Source of the DNA: a bacterium
GTDB lineage: Bacteria > Bacteroidota > Bacteroidia > Flavobacteriales_D > Crocinitomicaceae
Assembly: GCA_024742305.1 (NCBI GenBank)
Contig: JANSYQ010000002.1
Location: forward strand, 1 to 64,000
Direction of reading: 5' to 3'
DNA length: 64,000 nt
Shown in pieces: positions 19,716 to 29,570 of the stretch. The translations under genes were made by a program, and so were the position numbers. The notes beneath the pieces are model-generated. The model was not told the origin of the DNA, made no database searches, and saw nothing but the letters and a program-made list of their open reading frames with translations. Numbering within the stretch: the stretch's first letter is position 1; each line of letters starts with the position of its first letter.

Positions 19716-21176
19716 TCAATTCATGAGGAACGGGAACCTGTAGGCAATGGACCATACGTGCGTACTTGCCAATGGCGCTCGGCGATATCGAAAACTCTGA
19801 TAACGGAACTGCAAAGCACCAATATCCAGTGCGAAGTACCAACCACCTAAGTAGCCTCCTTTACTTAACATCGGATTATTGAAGTTGGTGTTTTCCTCCG
19901 GGTCCAGGTTCTGATATTGAGATTCTGCTCCCTCGTAGGTAAACTGTTGGTTAAAAACGGCGTATCCACCCAAGGAATAACCAACAGAAGCCGCAAAGAA
20001 AGGAGTTCCTGAACCACGCTCATTAACGTACATTCCGCCCAATGCTAAAAGCAGCGAGTTTAGTTCTACACCAATATCGAGATACGACTGAAAAACACCC
20101 ATGGAGCCTTTTCCGTACGTGGAGGCACGATCTACAAATTTGTATTTCCAGTATTTGTCCTCCGCAGTTACGTTTGATTCCACTTGCGAGGCATGACCCA
20201 AGCGTCCGCCTTCAAAATTCAAACCAAGCGACATGGGTCCGACCCGCATGTGCGTGACCAATCCATACAGTCTTGTCGGTGTAGAGTGTTTTTCAAAATG
20301 AGGTGGTTGGAAAGTGATTTTCGGACCAATTCCTACGAAAGGACCAATATCCATGAATGCAGCTCGTCCAGTACTCGTAGTTGCTGTGTAGTAAGTGGTG
20401 GTTCTTTTGTAGATGAAGTTTCCTTCGCGGTAAGTTTCCGTCGATGTATGTGAGCTTGTAACGTGTACGTTTGTGTAATCGAAATAACTGGCTTTAGGAT
20501 TGAAAAGCGTGAGCATGGCATCGGCACGGAGCGTAAATCTAGGTGCGATAATTCCAGTGATACCCCATTTCTTTAAGTGCGGATTGTCAGTTATTCCTCC
20601 GCAAAAATCAATGTTGAAATCCGCTGTAACGAAGGGTGCTTGTAGGCGTACTCCAGGGGTTATGGAAATATAATTAAAATCGTCTTCCCGTTCTTTTTTA
20701 CCGCCATATACTGACCAATACTTATAACTCCCAAAGTGCAACCCTATCGACGGCATTAAACGCCAAGTTCTCGCATACGACTTCGCTTTGCCCAATCCCC
20801 AATCTGAAATCGGTACTTGCGATCCGAAGGACCACCAACGACCATAACGCGTCTCATAGGGATTAAATCCTTCTACGGTAATATCAAAACCACCCGGTTG
20901 AGCATCCTGAGAAACGGCACTACTAATAAAGTTCGCACGACAAAACCCTACATTTAAATCGAAATATCCGTAGTTGATGTTGAAGGCGCGCCATGGCTCC
21001 TCATTCTGGATGGCATCTCCAAACCTCGGGAAAGTAGTTGTGATACCCATACCCGTGTGTGCGAAAGCCAATTCTCTTAGCTCCTTTTTCGACTGTTGGA
21101 GAGAGTCGTACTTGCTTTGAGCGAAAGCAGAATCCACAAAAAAAACTAGTAGTGTGATCAAAAGTATTGAGCGCAT
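19716..21176 (-). CDS. Outer-membrane beta-barrel-like hypothetical protein
   Basis: Signal peptide from ATG 21176; Gly/aromatic-rich beta pattern; terminal aromatic-rich strand VWSIAYRFPFLMN. Confidence 0.5.
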   Translation of the reverse strand: MRSILLITLLVFFVDSAFAQSKYDSLQQSKKELRELAFAHTGMGITTTFPRFGDAIQNEEPWRAFNINYGYFDLNVGFCRANFISSAVSQDAQPGGFDITVEGFNPYETRYGRWWSFGSQVPISDWGLGKAKSYARTWRLMPSIGLHFGSYKYWSVYGGKKEREDDFNYISITPGVRLQAPFVTADFNIDFCGGITDNPHLKKWGITGIIAPRFTLRADAMLTLFNPKASYFDYTNVHVTSSHTSTETYREGNFIYKRTTTYYTATTSTGRAAFMDIGPFVGIGPKITFQPPHFEKHSTPTRLYGLVTHMRVGPMSLGLNFEGGRLGHASQVESNVTAEDKYWKYKFVDRASTYGKGSMGVFQSYLDIGVELNSLLLALGGMYVNERGSGTPFFAASVGYSLGGYAVFNQQFTYEGAESQYQNLDPEENTNFNNPMLSKGGYLGGWYFALDIGALQFRYQSFRYRRAPLASTHVWSIAYRFPFLMN

Positions 21177-21348
21177 AGTAGGGCGATTTCTACCTAAAAA
21201 TATAAATTCCTTTTGTTTTGGGGGTATCACTAATGGGTTGAACTAAAGAGGGCAACGATACAATATGCTTCCAAGAAGCTGAGACTGAATTACGCTTATT
21301 TTAAGAGTTTTTCATGTTTCCACTTCAAGGTTTTCCTACCTTTGCGGC

Positions 21349-21924
21349 ATGCAAACGAAACGAATTGCCATATTCGCCTCAGGCACAGGTAGTAACGCTA
21401 TAAACTTGATTCGCTTCTTTCAAGAAGATGCCGACATCGAGGTGGCATTTGTACTAAGTAACAAGGCCGAAGCGAAAGTGCTTTCCTCTGCGCAAGAATT
21501 GGGCGTGAAAACACTGCATTTCGATAACCAACAAGTGGCAGATGGTACTTTTTTGGTAGGACTTTGCAAAGAGCACCGCGTTGATTGGATCGTATTGGCG
21601 GGATACCTGCGTTTAATTCCGGCAGCGTTAATTCAGGCTTATGATCGAAAAATGATCAACCTGCACCCATCGTTGTTACCCAATTATGGCGGGAAGGGAA
21701 TGCACGGAAGAAACGTTCACGAAGCCGTAATTGCCAATGGTGAGGAAAAGTCAGGAATTACGATTCATTTTGTGAATGAAGAGTTCGACAAGGGAGAAAT
21801 CCTTGCTCAGTTCCACTGCAAGTTGACACCAGAAGATACGGTAGAAAGTTTGGAGGGAAAGATTCGTTACTTGGAGCAAACCTATTTGCCAACCGTAGTT
21901 CGCGGGGCAATTTTAAATCAATAA
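21349..21924 (+). CDS. purN: Phosphoribosylglycinamide formyltransferase
   Basis: RIAIFASGTGSNA, INLHPSLLPNYGGKGMHG, HFVNEEFDKGEILAQ. Confidence 0.96.
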   Translation: MQTKRIAIFASGTGSNAINLIRFFQEDADIEVAFVLSNKAEAKVLSSAQELGVKTLHFDNQQVADGTFLVGLCKEHRVDWIVLAGYLRLIPAALIQAYDRKMINLHPSLLPNYGGKGMHGRNVHEAVIANGEEKSGITIHFVNEEFDKGEILAQFHCKLTPEDTVESLEGKIRYLEQTYLPTVVRGAILNQ

Positions 21925-21931
21925 GCACGTC

Positions 21932-22522
21932 ATGACAGCATTTTTGGGAGGATTCGATTGGGTCGAATTGTTTAAAGCGACCATGGTACTTTTTGCGGTA
22001 GTGGACATTGTTGGTTCCATTCCGATTATTATCAAACTAAAGGAAGAGGCGGGCGAAATACATGCCGGGCGCACCAGTTTTGTCTCCTTAGTGATCATGG
22101 TGAGTTTCCTTTTTTTGGGAGAAAGCATCCTGAAGTTGTTTCACGTAGATGTGAATTCCTTCGCCGTTGCGGGGGCCTTGATATTGTTCGCGATGTCCTT
22201 GGAAATGATCATGGGCGTTCGACTATTTCGTGATGAACCTTCGGGAAAAACGGCTAGTATCGTTCCTTTGGCCTTCCCAATCATTGCCGGTGCTGGTTCT
22301 ATGACTTCCATCATCTCACTACGCGCTGAATACGAGAGCATCAATATTGTAATTGCTATCGTCATCAACATTGTGTTGGTGTACGTTGTTTTACGATTGA
22401 CCAAGCATATTGAGCGTTTGTTGGGACCTGGAGGTATTGCCATTTTGAAGAAAGTATTCGGAATTATCCTACTATCCATTGCGATAAAGCTGTTTAGTTC
22501 GAATGTAGCGTCGTTGTTCTAG
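21932..22522 (+). CDS. marC: MarC family membrane protein
   Basis: FAVVDIVGSIPIII, VAGALILFAMSLEMI, VPLAFPIIAGAGSMTSII. Confidence 0.92.
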   Translation: MTAFLGGFDWVELFKATMVLFAVVDIVGSIPIIIKLKEEAGEIHAGRTSFVSLVIMVSFLFLGESILKLFHVDVNSFAVAGALILFAMSLEMIMGVRLFRDEPSGKTASIVPLAFPIIAGAGSMTSIISLRAEYESINIVIAIVINIVLVYVVLRLTKHIERLLGPGGIAILKKVFGIILLSIAIKLFSSNVASLF

Positions 22523-22535
22523 AGGTAGTCTGTTT

Positions 22536-22601
22536 GTAGAAGGTGAAAGGCTAAAAGTTGAGTTTCCTTCAACTTTGGGCATTCGGCTTTATACCTTCTA
22601 C
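22536..22601. terminator. Long imperfect hairpin between convergent marC and DUF2071 genes (possible bidirectional terminator)
   Basis: GTAGAAGGT...ACCTTCTAC with inner AAAGTTGA...TCAACTTT. Confidence 0.5.
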
Positions 22602-22616
22602 CAGCTAAGTACGTAC

Positions 22617-23348
22617 CTACTTCAAAATCGACTTTTTATAGACGGTTACAGGAGAGCCATCAAAAAGTTGTACGGATTCTGGCTCGATGTTGGTAAGCAA
22701 GTGGAAATCTGCACCGAAGACGGTTCCAAAATCGAAGGTGATCTCGCTATCAACCGTTTTGTAAATTTTCCAATCCGAGCGATCAACTTCGTAAACGGTA
22801 CATTTTTGGTCATTCACTTGCGCCGTACCCCAATAGTGCTTTGAAAATAAATGCTCTGGGGTGTTTGTGGCAATTGGCTTACATTTCTTCTCTGTGACAA
22901 CGCTTATTTGATGCCAGCCCCCTTTTTTTATACCATAGCTTGTATGCAGATACAACGAATCTTCAGACCAGGAATGATTCATTTTACGCGTTTCATAGTT
23001 TTCCTTGTAAATGGTATTCGCTACAAAACTAACGGCTCGTTTCGGAAAGAATAATTTTGGGAAAGCCACTTCGGATCGCCATTCGTTTTCGCCAATTCTT
23101 CGCTTTACATAGAGGCGTAGATTGATCTCTTCGAATGTTTGATGAAAGGGCACTGGTATTTTCATCAACTTGGTATTGGAATAGAGAAATGCCACCAAGC
23201 TAACATAGCACTTACCCTCAAATAACTCTAACTCTGTGCCTTTTGGGATGTATTTCCTAATGAACTCTGGATCTACCACATAATTGGCTGATATCATTCG
23301 GCCCCAATCTGTTTCTAAGAATATTTTTCTGTCTTTCCTTCTACTCAA
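22617..23348 (-). CDS. DUF2071 (YqjF-like) family protein
   Basis: TDWGRMISANYVVDPEFIRKYIPKGTELELFEGKCYVSLVAF. Confidence 0.85.
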   Translation of the reverse strand: MSRRKDRKIFLETDWGRMISANYVVDPEFIRKYIPKGTELELFEGKCYVSLVAFLYSNTKLMKIPVPFHQTFEEINLRLYVKRRIGENEWRSEVAFPKLFFPKRAVSFVANTIYKENYETRKMNHSWSEDSLYLHTSYGIKKGGWHQISVVTEKKCKPIATNTPEHLFSKHYWGTAQVNDQKCTVYEVDRSDWKIYKTVDSEITFDFGTVFGADFHLLTNIEPESVQLFDGSPVTVYKKSILK

Positions 23349-23539
23349 ACCCTTCTCTATATTGACAGCTTAAAGTTATAGGAAAGTTTGTTGTTGGGCA
23401 AGGGAATCGTGTTTCTTCAAATGCGAAATGATTAGAGACCGTGGGTGCGCTTTATTTCGTAGTTAAAATAATAAATTGGAGGTGCTCATAATTTGAGGGT
23501 AATTTTAATTGATTAGAGGCTAGATAGTATTGAAATGCG

Positions 23540-23923
23540 CTAGAATAAAAATATCGTTCTTAACCAAAAAAATTGTTCCCAAAAGGCTAGTGTTGTTATT
23601 AGAGAAAATAACATTCCTAACACGAATAAAGTTACTCGAAGTGATTGTAGTGGCTGTTTAATTTTCCAGTAATATGAGATAAGAAACTCAATGCCCCAAC
23701 CAAGGCAATAGGAAATGTTTGCCGCGAAGAGAAAGAAGATTGAAGTAATAATTAACTCTTTCAATTCGTGAGCAACATATTTCCAGTACTCAAAAATAAC
23801 AATTGACTGAACTGCGAGAATACTTAGGTTGTACCGAATTCTTTTTCGCTCCCACCAGCGTAAGGTTTCACGAAAAGGGTATTCTTTCTCAGGGAGGAAG
23901 TCGTTGTCAATTTCTTTAGTCAT
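23540..23923 (-). CDS. Small multi-TM hypothetical protein
   Basis: ORF with three hydrophobic helices. Confidence 0.45.
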   Translation of the reverse strand: MTKEIDNDFLPEKEYPFRETLRWWERKRIRYNLSILAVQSIVIFEYWKYVAHELKELIITSIFFLFAANISYCLGWGIEFLISYYWKIKQPLQSLRVTLFVLGMLFSLITTLAFWEQFFWLRTIFLF

Positions 23924-24033
23924 AGTGGTTCTTCTCGTTTATTACACAAATAATGATCTTTTACATCTCGTATTTTGCCCAAATTCGACAATTCTAGAAT
24001 TGCCAAATTGTAGAATTGTATAAATGCCTCACT

Positions 24034-24405
24034 TTAATCTCCAATAATCAAAATAGGAAACCACGATTCCGTATCAGAAAACCATATATTCCGTAGAGCG
24101 GTATCGCCTTGAAACAAATATTTGTTATACCGTTCGGAATACCTTCCCACATCCCCAAACTTCAATTTTTCCTTGGTAGGGTGTAAAAAAAGCGTATCTC
24201 CAATTTGAACCCAATTACCGGCAGCCACAAAACCAAATGTACAACTGTTCACTCGATGTACAAACCGTCCGTTATCCCTCAATATCAATTCTTCCTTTTC
24301 GTATCCCGTATTATAAGAAAAACGTCTGCTTTTTTGAGTCTCAACGGTACTGAAACCGAAAAGGAAACCGAGTAAGAACAGCAGCACCATTCCCTTCACA
24401 TACAT
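24034..24405 (-). CDS. Hypothetical protein (lipocalin-like pattern), N-terminal TM
   Basis: ORF; start set to ATG 24405, removing the overlap with the upstream gene. Confidence 0.45.
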   Translation of the reverse strand: MYVKGMVLLFLLGFLFGFSTVETQKSRRFSYNTGYEKEELILRDNGRFVHRVNSCTFGFVAAGNWVQIGDTLFLHPTKEKLKFGDVGRYSERYNKYLFQGDTALRNIWFSDTESWFPILIIGD

Positions 24406-24427
24406 TCTCTGATTCTTCACAAACTTT

Positions 24428-27400
24428 CTATTCGATCCGCTCCCATTTCTCCTTCTTCTGATAATAAAACCATTCTCCATTCAACTCAAATACCATCACG
24501 TCTTCATCAATGAAATAACAACGATGGTACGGAATACCGTTCATCTGCTCTAAATGAGCATCAAACAAGTTGATTACATAATTTTGTGTAGCGCGAAATT
24601 CGCCTTCTCCTGCATAGTACAATCGATCATACTTTGTTGGTATAATTTGCTCATCATCACGCACGGCACCATACTTTCCAAACTCTTTAACCAAAGTCAT
24701 CTCATTCTCTGATGCTGCATTGGATAGTGCTTGTTCCCTCTCGGTAACTTTATTCAATTCACCGGATTGCGCTACAAGAAAACTTGTGTCCGACGTTTTT
24801 ATCAAAAGATCGTCGGAATACGTTTTAACGCGCGCATCTTCCTCCGAGGTGTGGATGAGCTTTCCATCTGAATTGAGAATCAACTTATTCTTCTTCCCAT
24901 CAATGACTAAGAAAGCACCATATTCTTTTGGTCCCGAAGCTTTTTTATAGGTCGACTCAACACCGTTTGCATCCAAAACGAACAGTTTCTTTTTCTTCTT
25001 GTAAACGACGGCATTTTGAACACAATACGGTTTGATTTCCGAGGCAACTTCCATCGCTTTGGGGTTTCCGAATGGTCGCAATGTGTAGGTTTCGTCTTCC
25101 ACTTTTCGATAAAAAACGCGATTGCCCAAATAGGTCTCTTCAGCTAGAAGCGTATCGTAGATTTTTGTCTCGGCATCAAACCACACCTCCTGAGGTAACT
25201 CCCGAACCTTGTAGAGACTGCCTTCTATGTGCGTCAATGTTTCACTCGTCTCCACGACAACCTCTCCAGTAACCGAATAAATTCCTTTCAAGTCGTTATT
25301 GTTGGCAGAGAAAAAGCCGTTGTTCACCTTGCCGACTTGTGTGAACTCTCTGTCGATTACCGGCTGTCCATCTCGAGTCAGTACACGCCAAATTCCGGAC
25401 GATTTCACGCCAAAAAAGCCTTCACCGAGGTATTGAATTCGGTCTTGATTGGAGACATACATCGTTCCATTTGGATCAACGAGATCGAAACCATTTGGAT
25501 TCTTTTGAATCAACCTTCCTGCGTAATAATTGCGTGGTAGTGAGTCGGAGGTGATGTACTCAAATTCCGGAAAATCTTCGTGAATGATGTAGGTGGATGT
25601 GCCTTCCTCTTTGAGTTCTAAACGGGTTTCGAATCTATTTGCAATCTCTTTGTAGTCGATGCATTTTCGGCTGGGTAATGCTTTTTCATCTTCGCGCCAA
25701 ATAAAATCACGGAGGTCCCAAAGTGCAGTATCGCCGAGGTTTTTCGAAAAGATGAAATCTCCCGATTCAGTAAAGCGAAAATCGTGGAAGGTTTTATGTG
25801 GGTTAAAACGAAGACACGACGTTCCGAAACGGAAGGAGTTTGCATCGGACACACGTCGTTTCCCACCTTCGAAACGAATTCCTAGATTGGGATTCATGAT
25901 GATAGGCGCCGATTCTTTGGTCATGCGCAATCCGCCGAGCATATTGAAATAGTGATAGTACTCGAACAAGCTGATTTCGGCTGAGTCGATAGAACAGACA
26001 ACAGGTTTCGCGTCAATCAGATACATTTTGGGAAGATTGACACCAAACTGGCGACTAAATGTGAGGTTCATTTCTGATAACTCACCGAAGGAGAAAGGCA
26101 TACTTTCATGTGGCACTTCAATGGTTCCATGATTGTTTTTGTTCTGTGCCACAACCGTGAAACTCCAATTGGAAGAAGTATTATGTGCCACCGATTCAGC
26201 TGAGACCAAATCTTTATTCTCAATGTGCGCATTTCCTTGGTACATGTGATCATAAACGGCTCTGCGGCGCAGATCAATTCCATCAGCCAATTGAAAAGTT
26301 CCCTCATCCAATCGTTCCCCGAAATGTCCTTCCAGTCCCGTGCTTTGAATTTCTTTGTAAATGGGCTCCACCGCCAATCCTTTCTTTTGGAAATAACGCA
26401 ATCCGAATTGTCCGTTCAATTGATTCTCCTCTAGATAAGATCTACCCCATCCTCCAAGACCCCATCTAACACGTGAGTCCCAATTGCCTTTTTTGACTAC
26501 GAGGCTGCTTACATTAGGATAGATCACACTTTCTTCTATTTCCGTATCGTCATCCAGCACCAAAACTTCAATTTCATTGTCTCGGTAGAGCTTCGCTGTT
26601 TGATTTCCGAAATTGTAATCGTTGAATTTTTTTGAGGTCAATCGCCCGCGAATATTCGCCAACAATAGTTTTCCTGAAAAATCTTCAAACACAATGGCGT
26701 AAAAAGGATCTTCCCATGAGTTTCCATTTTCCACGCGATAATGGCGGAATTGGGGTTCGAAAATGATGTCTCCATCTATACTCGCCAGTCCAATTTGATT
26801 TCCATATTCGAGAAAGAAGCAATTGTTTCCGTATTCGATAAAGTTGTATTTCAGAGGGATGATGACTTTCCCTCGCTTGTCCACTACGCCCGTTAATTCA
26901 TTGTCAATCACGAGCAGGCGATCGGGATCTCCGGTAGAAAATATGTTGGCGTAATTAGGTTGAAATAGCTGCACACCTGACTTGGTTACGAGGCCGCAAG
27001 AATCACCACGGAAAAACTTAAAATAACCAAGTTCACTGTCCACCAATTCAATTTTATCGTATCTCGGCGAAATATGAACGGTTCCATTCACCTCCATTAG
27101 CCCTACCTTTCCTCCATTTCTAAAGGCTAAAAAATCACCGCCAATAAGGAAGTAATCATCGTATCCTGACACTGTTTTATCTCCTACATGAAGCGTAGCA
27201 TTCGATCTATTGGGACCATAAATCTTGATTGCTTCTACACGGATAAAACGCTTGAAATAGGTGTAAATAACGACATCGTTCCCCTGCGAATCATACGTGT
27301 TTTGGGAGGTGAAATTATAATACCACCAACGTCCATTCTTTTTGTAGCGCACAAAATTATCCCGCATTAATTCAAACTCGGGGGTTGCAGTTCCTAACAA

Positions 27401-28024
27401 ATCCTTGCCTTGATAATCGAAAAAACGATACTGATCGCCGTCGAAAGCGAGAATGACTTCATAAGACTTGTTGTACCAATTTGGCAATAGTAAGGGTTGA
27501 ACTGCAATATAAACGGGAGGAACAGTGACCGCTCCATAGGAATATATCCCCACTTTGTTTTTGGTGTACAAATACACAAGTTCCCCTTTGCAAGATATGG
27601 AGTCCAATTCAAGGGTGTCTATTGAATATTCAAACTCGGAGAATTTCGGAAAATACCATTCCTTCCCCTTGCTACCAATAACGCCATAAACGGTGGTGGC
27701 AATCGTATCGTATTCAAAGGGCAAGATAGTATCACCACTATGACTTAACGCCCCATACCAGCCATCCTTTTTTAAGGCGTAGTAATCACTGAAGTTTCCT
27801 TGTGGTAACCACTCATCAAATTGAAACGAATCATTTACGGTTCCCGAATCAAGATCGAAGAGTGTCCACGAATTTCCGACTTTGTAAGGGATGTAGTTTG
27901 ATTCCAATGCTTCCAATGAATCCCAGTAGGCGATGTCTGCAAGCATTAAGGAATCTTCCTCACTCATTTGAGCATAAGCGGCACTGTAAACAAGAAAAAG
28001 AAGGCAGATAATTATGTACCTCAT
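24428..28024 (-). CDS. Large exported WG-repeat protein
   Basis: Signal peptide; repeated pattern Y...G..G..D..G..I..P.Y(D) such as FEYGNQIGLASIDGDIIFEPQF. Confidence 0.75.
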   Translation of the reverse strand: MRYIIICLLFLVYSAAYAQMSEEDSLMLADIAYWDSLEALESNYIPYKVGNSWTLFDLDSGTVNDSFQFDEWLPQGNFSDYYALKKDGWYGALSHSGDTILPFEYDTIATTVYGVIGSKGKEWYFPKFSEFEYSIDTLELDSISCKGELVYLYTKNKVGIYSYGAVTVPPVYIAVQPLLLPNWYNKSYEVILAFDGDQYRFFDYQGKDLLGTATPEFELMRDNFVRYKKNGRWWYYNFTSQNTYDSQGNDVVIYTYFKRFIRVEAIKIYGPNRSNATLHVGDKTVSGYDDYFLIGGDFLAFRNGGKVGLMEVNGTVHISPRYDKIELVDSELGYFKFFRGDSCGLVTKSGVQLFQPNYANIFSTGDPDRLLVIDNELTGVVDKRGKVIIPLKYNFIEYGNNCFFLEYGNQIGLASIDGDIIFEPQFRHYRVENGNSWEDPFYAIVFEDFSGKLLLANIRGRLTSKKFNDYNFGNQTAKLYRDNEIEVLVLDDDTEIEESVIYPNVSSLVVKKGNWDSRVRWGLGGWGRSYLEENQLNGQFGLRYFQKKGLAVEPIYKEIQSTGLEGHFGERLDEGTFQLADGIDLRRRAVYDHMYQGNAHIENKDLVSAESVAHNTSSNWSFTVVAQNKNNHGTIEVPHESMPFSFGELSEMNLTFSRQFGVNLPKMYLIDAKPVVCSIDSAEISLFEYYHYFNMLGGLRMTKESAPIIMNPNLGIRFEGGKRRVSDANSFRFGTSCLRFNPHKTFHDFRFTESGDFIFSKNLGDTALWDLRDFIWREDEKALPSRKCIDYKEIANRFETRLELKEEGTSTYIIHEDFPEFEYITSDSLPRNYYAGRLIQKNPNGFDLVDPNGTMYVSNQDRIQYLGEGFFGVKSSGIWRVLTRDGQPVIDREFTQVGKVNNGFFSANNNDLKGIYSVTGEVVVETSETLTHIEGSLYKVRELPQEVWFDAETKIYDTLLAEETYLGNRVFYRKVEDETYTLRPFGNPKAMEVASEIKPYCVQNAVVYKKKKKLFVLDANGVESTYKKASGPKEYGAFLVIDGKKNKLILNSDGKLIHTSEEDARVKTYSDDLLIKTSDTSFLVAQSGELNKVTEREQALSNAASENEMTLVKEFGKYGAVRDDEQIIPTKYDRLYYAGEGEFRATQNYVINLFDAHLEQMNGIPYHRCYFIDEDVMVFELNGEWFYYQKKEKWERIE

Positions 28025-29412
28025 ACACTCTGAATAAATGCCTCTAATTCTGTTGGATCTTCAATCTTGATGTGCTTTTTCAGCTTGAATTGGATGGTGG
28101 AGCCCGGTTCTCGTTTCTTCAAGTTCATCTTCCTCAAATCCCGAGATGATAAGTAGTAAACTTGATTATCAGTATCTATAGCGATCAATCGGTTTTTAAT
28201 GTCCGGATTGATCGAAAACTTCTCGAAAGAGCCTTCGTAATATTGCACCACAATTCGTCGATCCGTTGGAAGCAAGTAGAAACTCATTCCGGCGATATCA
28301 CCGCCACCTTCTAAACTGAAATCCGCAACGAAGTGCGTTACTTTCGGATCATAATAGTAGACGTCATAATTGTACACGGCCAATTCATCCACATTAAATA
28401 CTCTCAGTAGTGCTTTTTCTCGTTTCAATTGATCAGAAATCTTTTTCATCTCTTTGGACGCAGCCACAGTTCTCGCCATGATTTCTGCCATTAGCTTGTT
28501 CTTTCGATCCAATAATTTCCCTTGGTAAATAGGAACAGCATCTATGGTCAGCTCTCTATTATCATTCGACTCGAACGTAAGGCGATATTCCAAAAATGGT
28601 TGCTCTGTTGTATCGAGATGAACCAGTTTATACGTAGTGGCGAAAGCTCCAATATTCGCCGGGTTTAACTTGGGATCCGTTCCCGAATACTTCCACATTA
28701 CTCCGTTCATGTCTCTGAGGTAATCGCTGGAGAAACCGGCTAATTTGATATCGAAAAGTTGATCTCCCTTTTGGTATTTTACCGGCTTTTTCGGAGTAGG
28801 TTGAATCTGCGTTTCCAATTGGCGCATCTCTTCCTCCTGCTCTTCGATGTATGGATTTTTAATGGGTTGACAGTCGGTATCCTTTAGCTCCCAGTTGGTT
28901 CCTTCTTCGTTGAGCTGCCAAAAATCGAACGGTCCATCGACATCCGTTGCGAGTTCTACCTTGATTTCTTTCCCCTCGGCCAATTCTAGCTCTCGACCAT
29001 CTTGCGAAGCACTGATTTCAAACATACCGGCACTTTCGAATACTTCCTCTTCGCCATTTTCTTTGGTGTGCACCATGGTAATGTCGCTAGCAATAATTTC
29101 ACCACGATTGGAATATTCCGAAAATTCTAGCTCCACTTCACCTTCTACAGGTTTGCCATCATCTTTGTACACGAAAGCATTCTCCGGCACTTCAATGCGC
29201 GTTCCTTCGTCGGTGCGAATGGTGTGGCGTTTGTTGTGAATGATGCGGAACGTTTGTGCAAGCGTGAGGAATGTTGCTCCGATAAGCGCCTGAACTTTGT
29301 TGTCTTTAAGAGCGCTATTTTGTCTGTTTTCCTGAATAGGATTCGTAGTACTTTGCTCACTACAAGCGGTAATGAGAATGAAAGCAGCTAGGATTAGAGA
29401 TACGTGTTTCAT
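28021..29412 (-). CDS. Lipoprotein, Bacteroidota-specific hypothetical
   Basis: Lipobox ILITACSEQ; IRTDEGTRIEVPENAFVYKDDGKPVEGEVELEFSEY; overlaps the downstream gene start by 4 nt. Confidence 0.65.
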   Translation of the reverse strand: MKHVSLILAAFILITACSEQSTTNPIQENRQNSALKDNKVQALIGATFLTLAQTFRIIHNKRHTIRTDEGTRIEVPENAFVYKDDGKPVEGEVELEFSEYSNRGEIIASDITMVHTKENGEEEVFESAGMFEISASQDGRELELAEGKEIKVELATDVDGPFDFWQLNEEGTNWELKDTDCQPIKNPYIEEQEEEMRQLETQIQPTPKKPVKYQKGDQLFDIKLAGFSSDYLRDMNGVMWKYSGTDPKLNPANIGAFATTYKLVHLDTTEQPFLEYRLTFESNDNRELTIDAVPIYQGKLLDRKNKLMAEIMARTVAASKEMKKISDQLKREKALLRVFNVDELAVYNYDVYYYDPKVTHFVADFSLEGGGDIAGMSFYLLPTDRRIVVQYYEGSFEKFSINPDIKNRLIAIDTDNQVYYLSSRDLRKMNLKKREPGSTIQFKLKKHIKIEDPTELEAFIQSV

Positions 29413-29570
29413 AAGATCGGGTCTTTAGTGATAAATGTCCGATTACTTGAAAAGTAAACAATCTTCTTCCTTTTTTGGCTGAAAACAGGAGGAAATCGAA
29501 TGAAATTAAGAAGTTTTAGTACATATTGTTTCTAAAAACTGACGCACTCACACCTCACACTCCATCCTAC

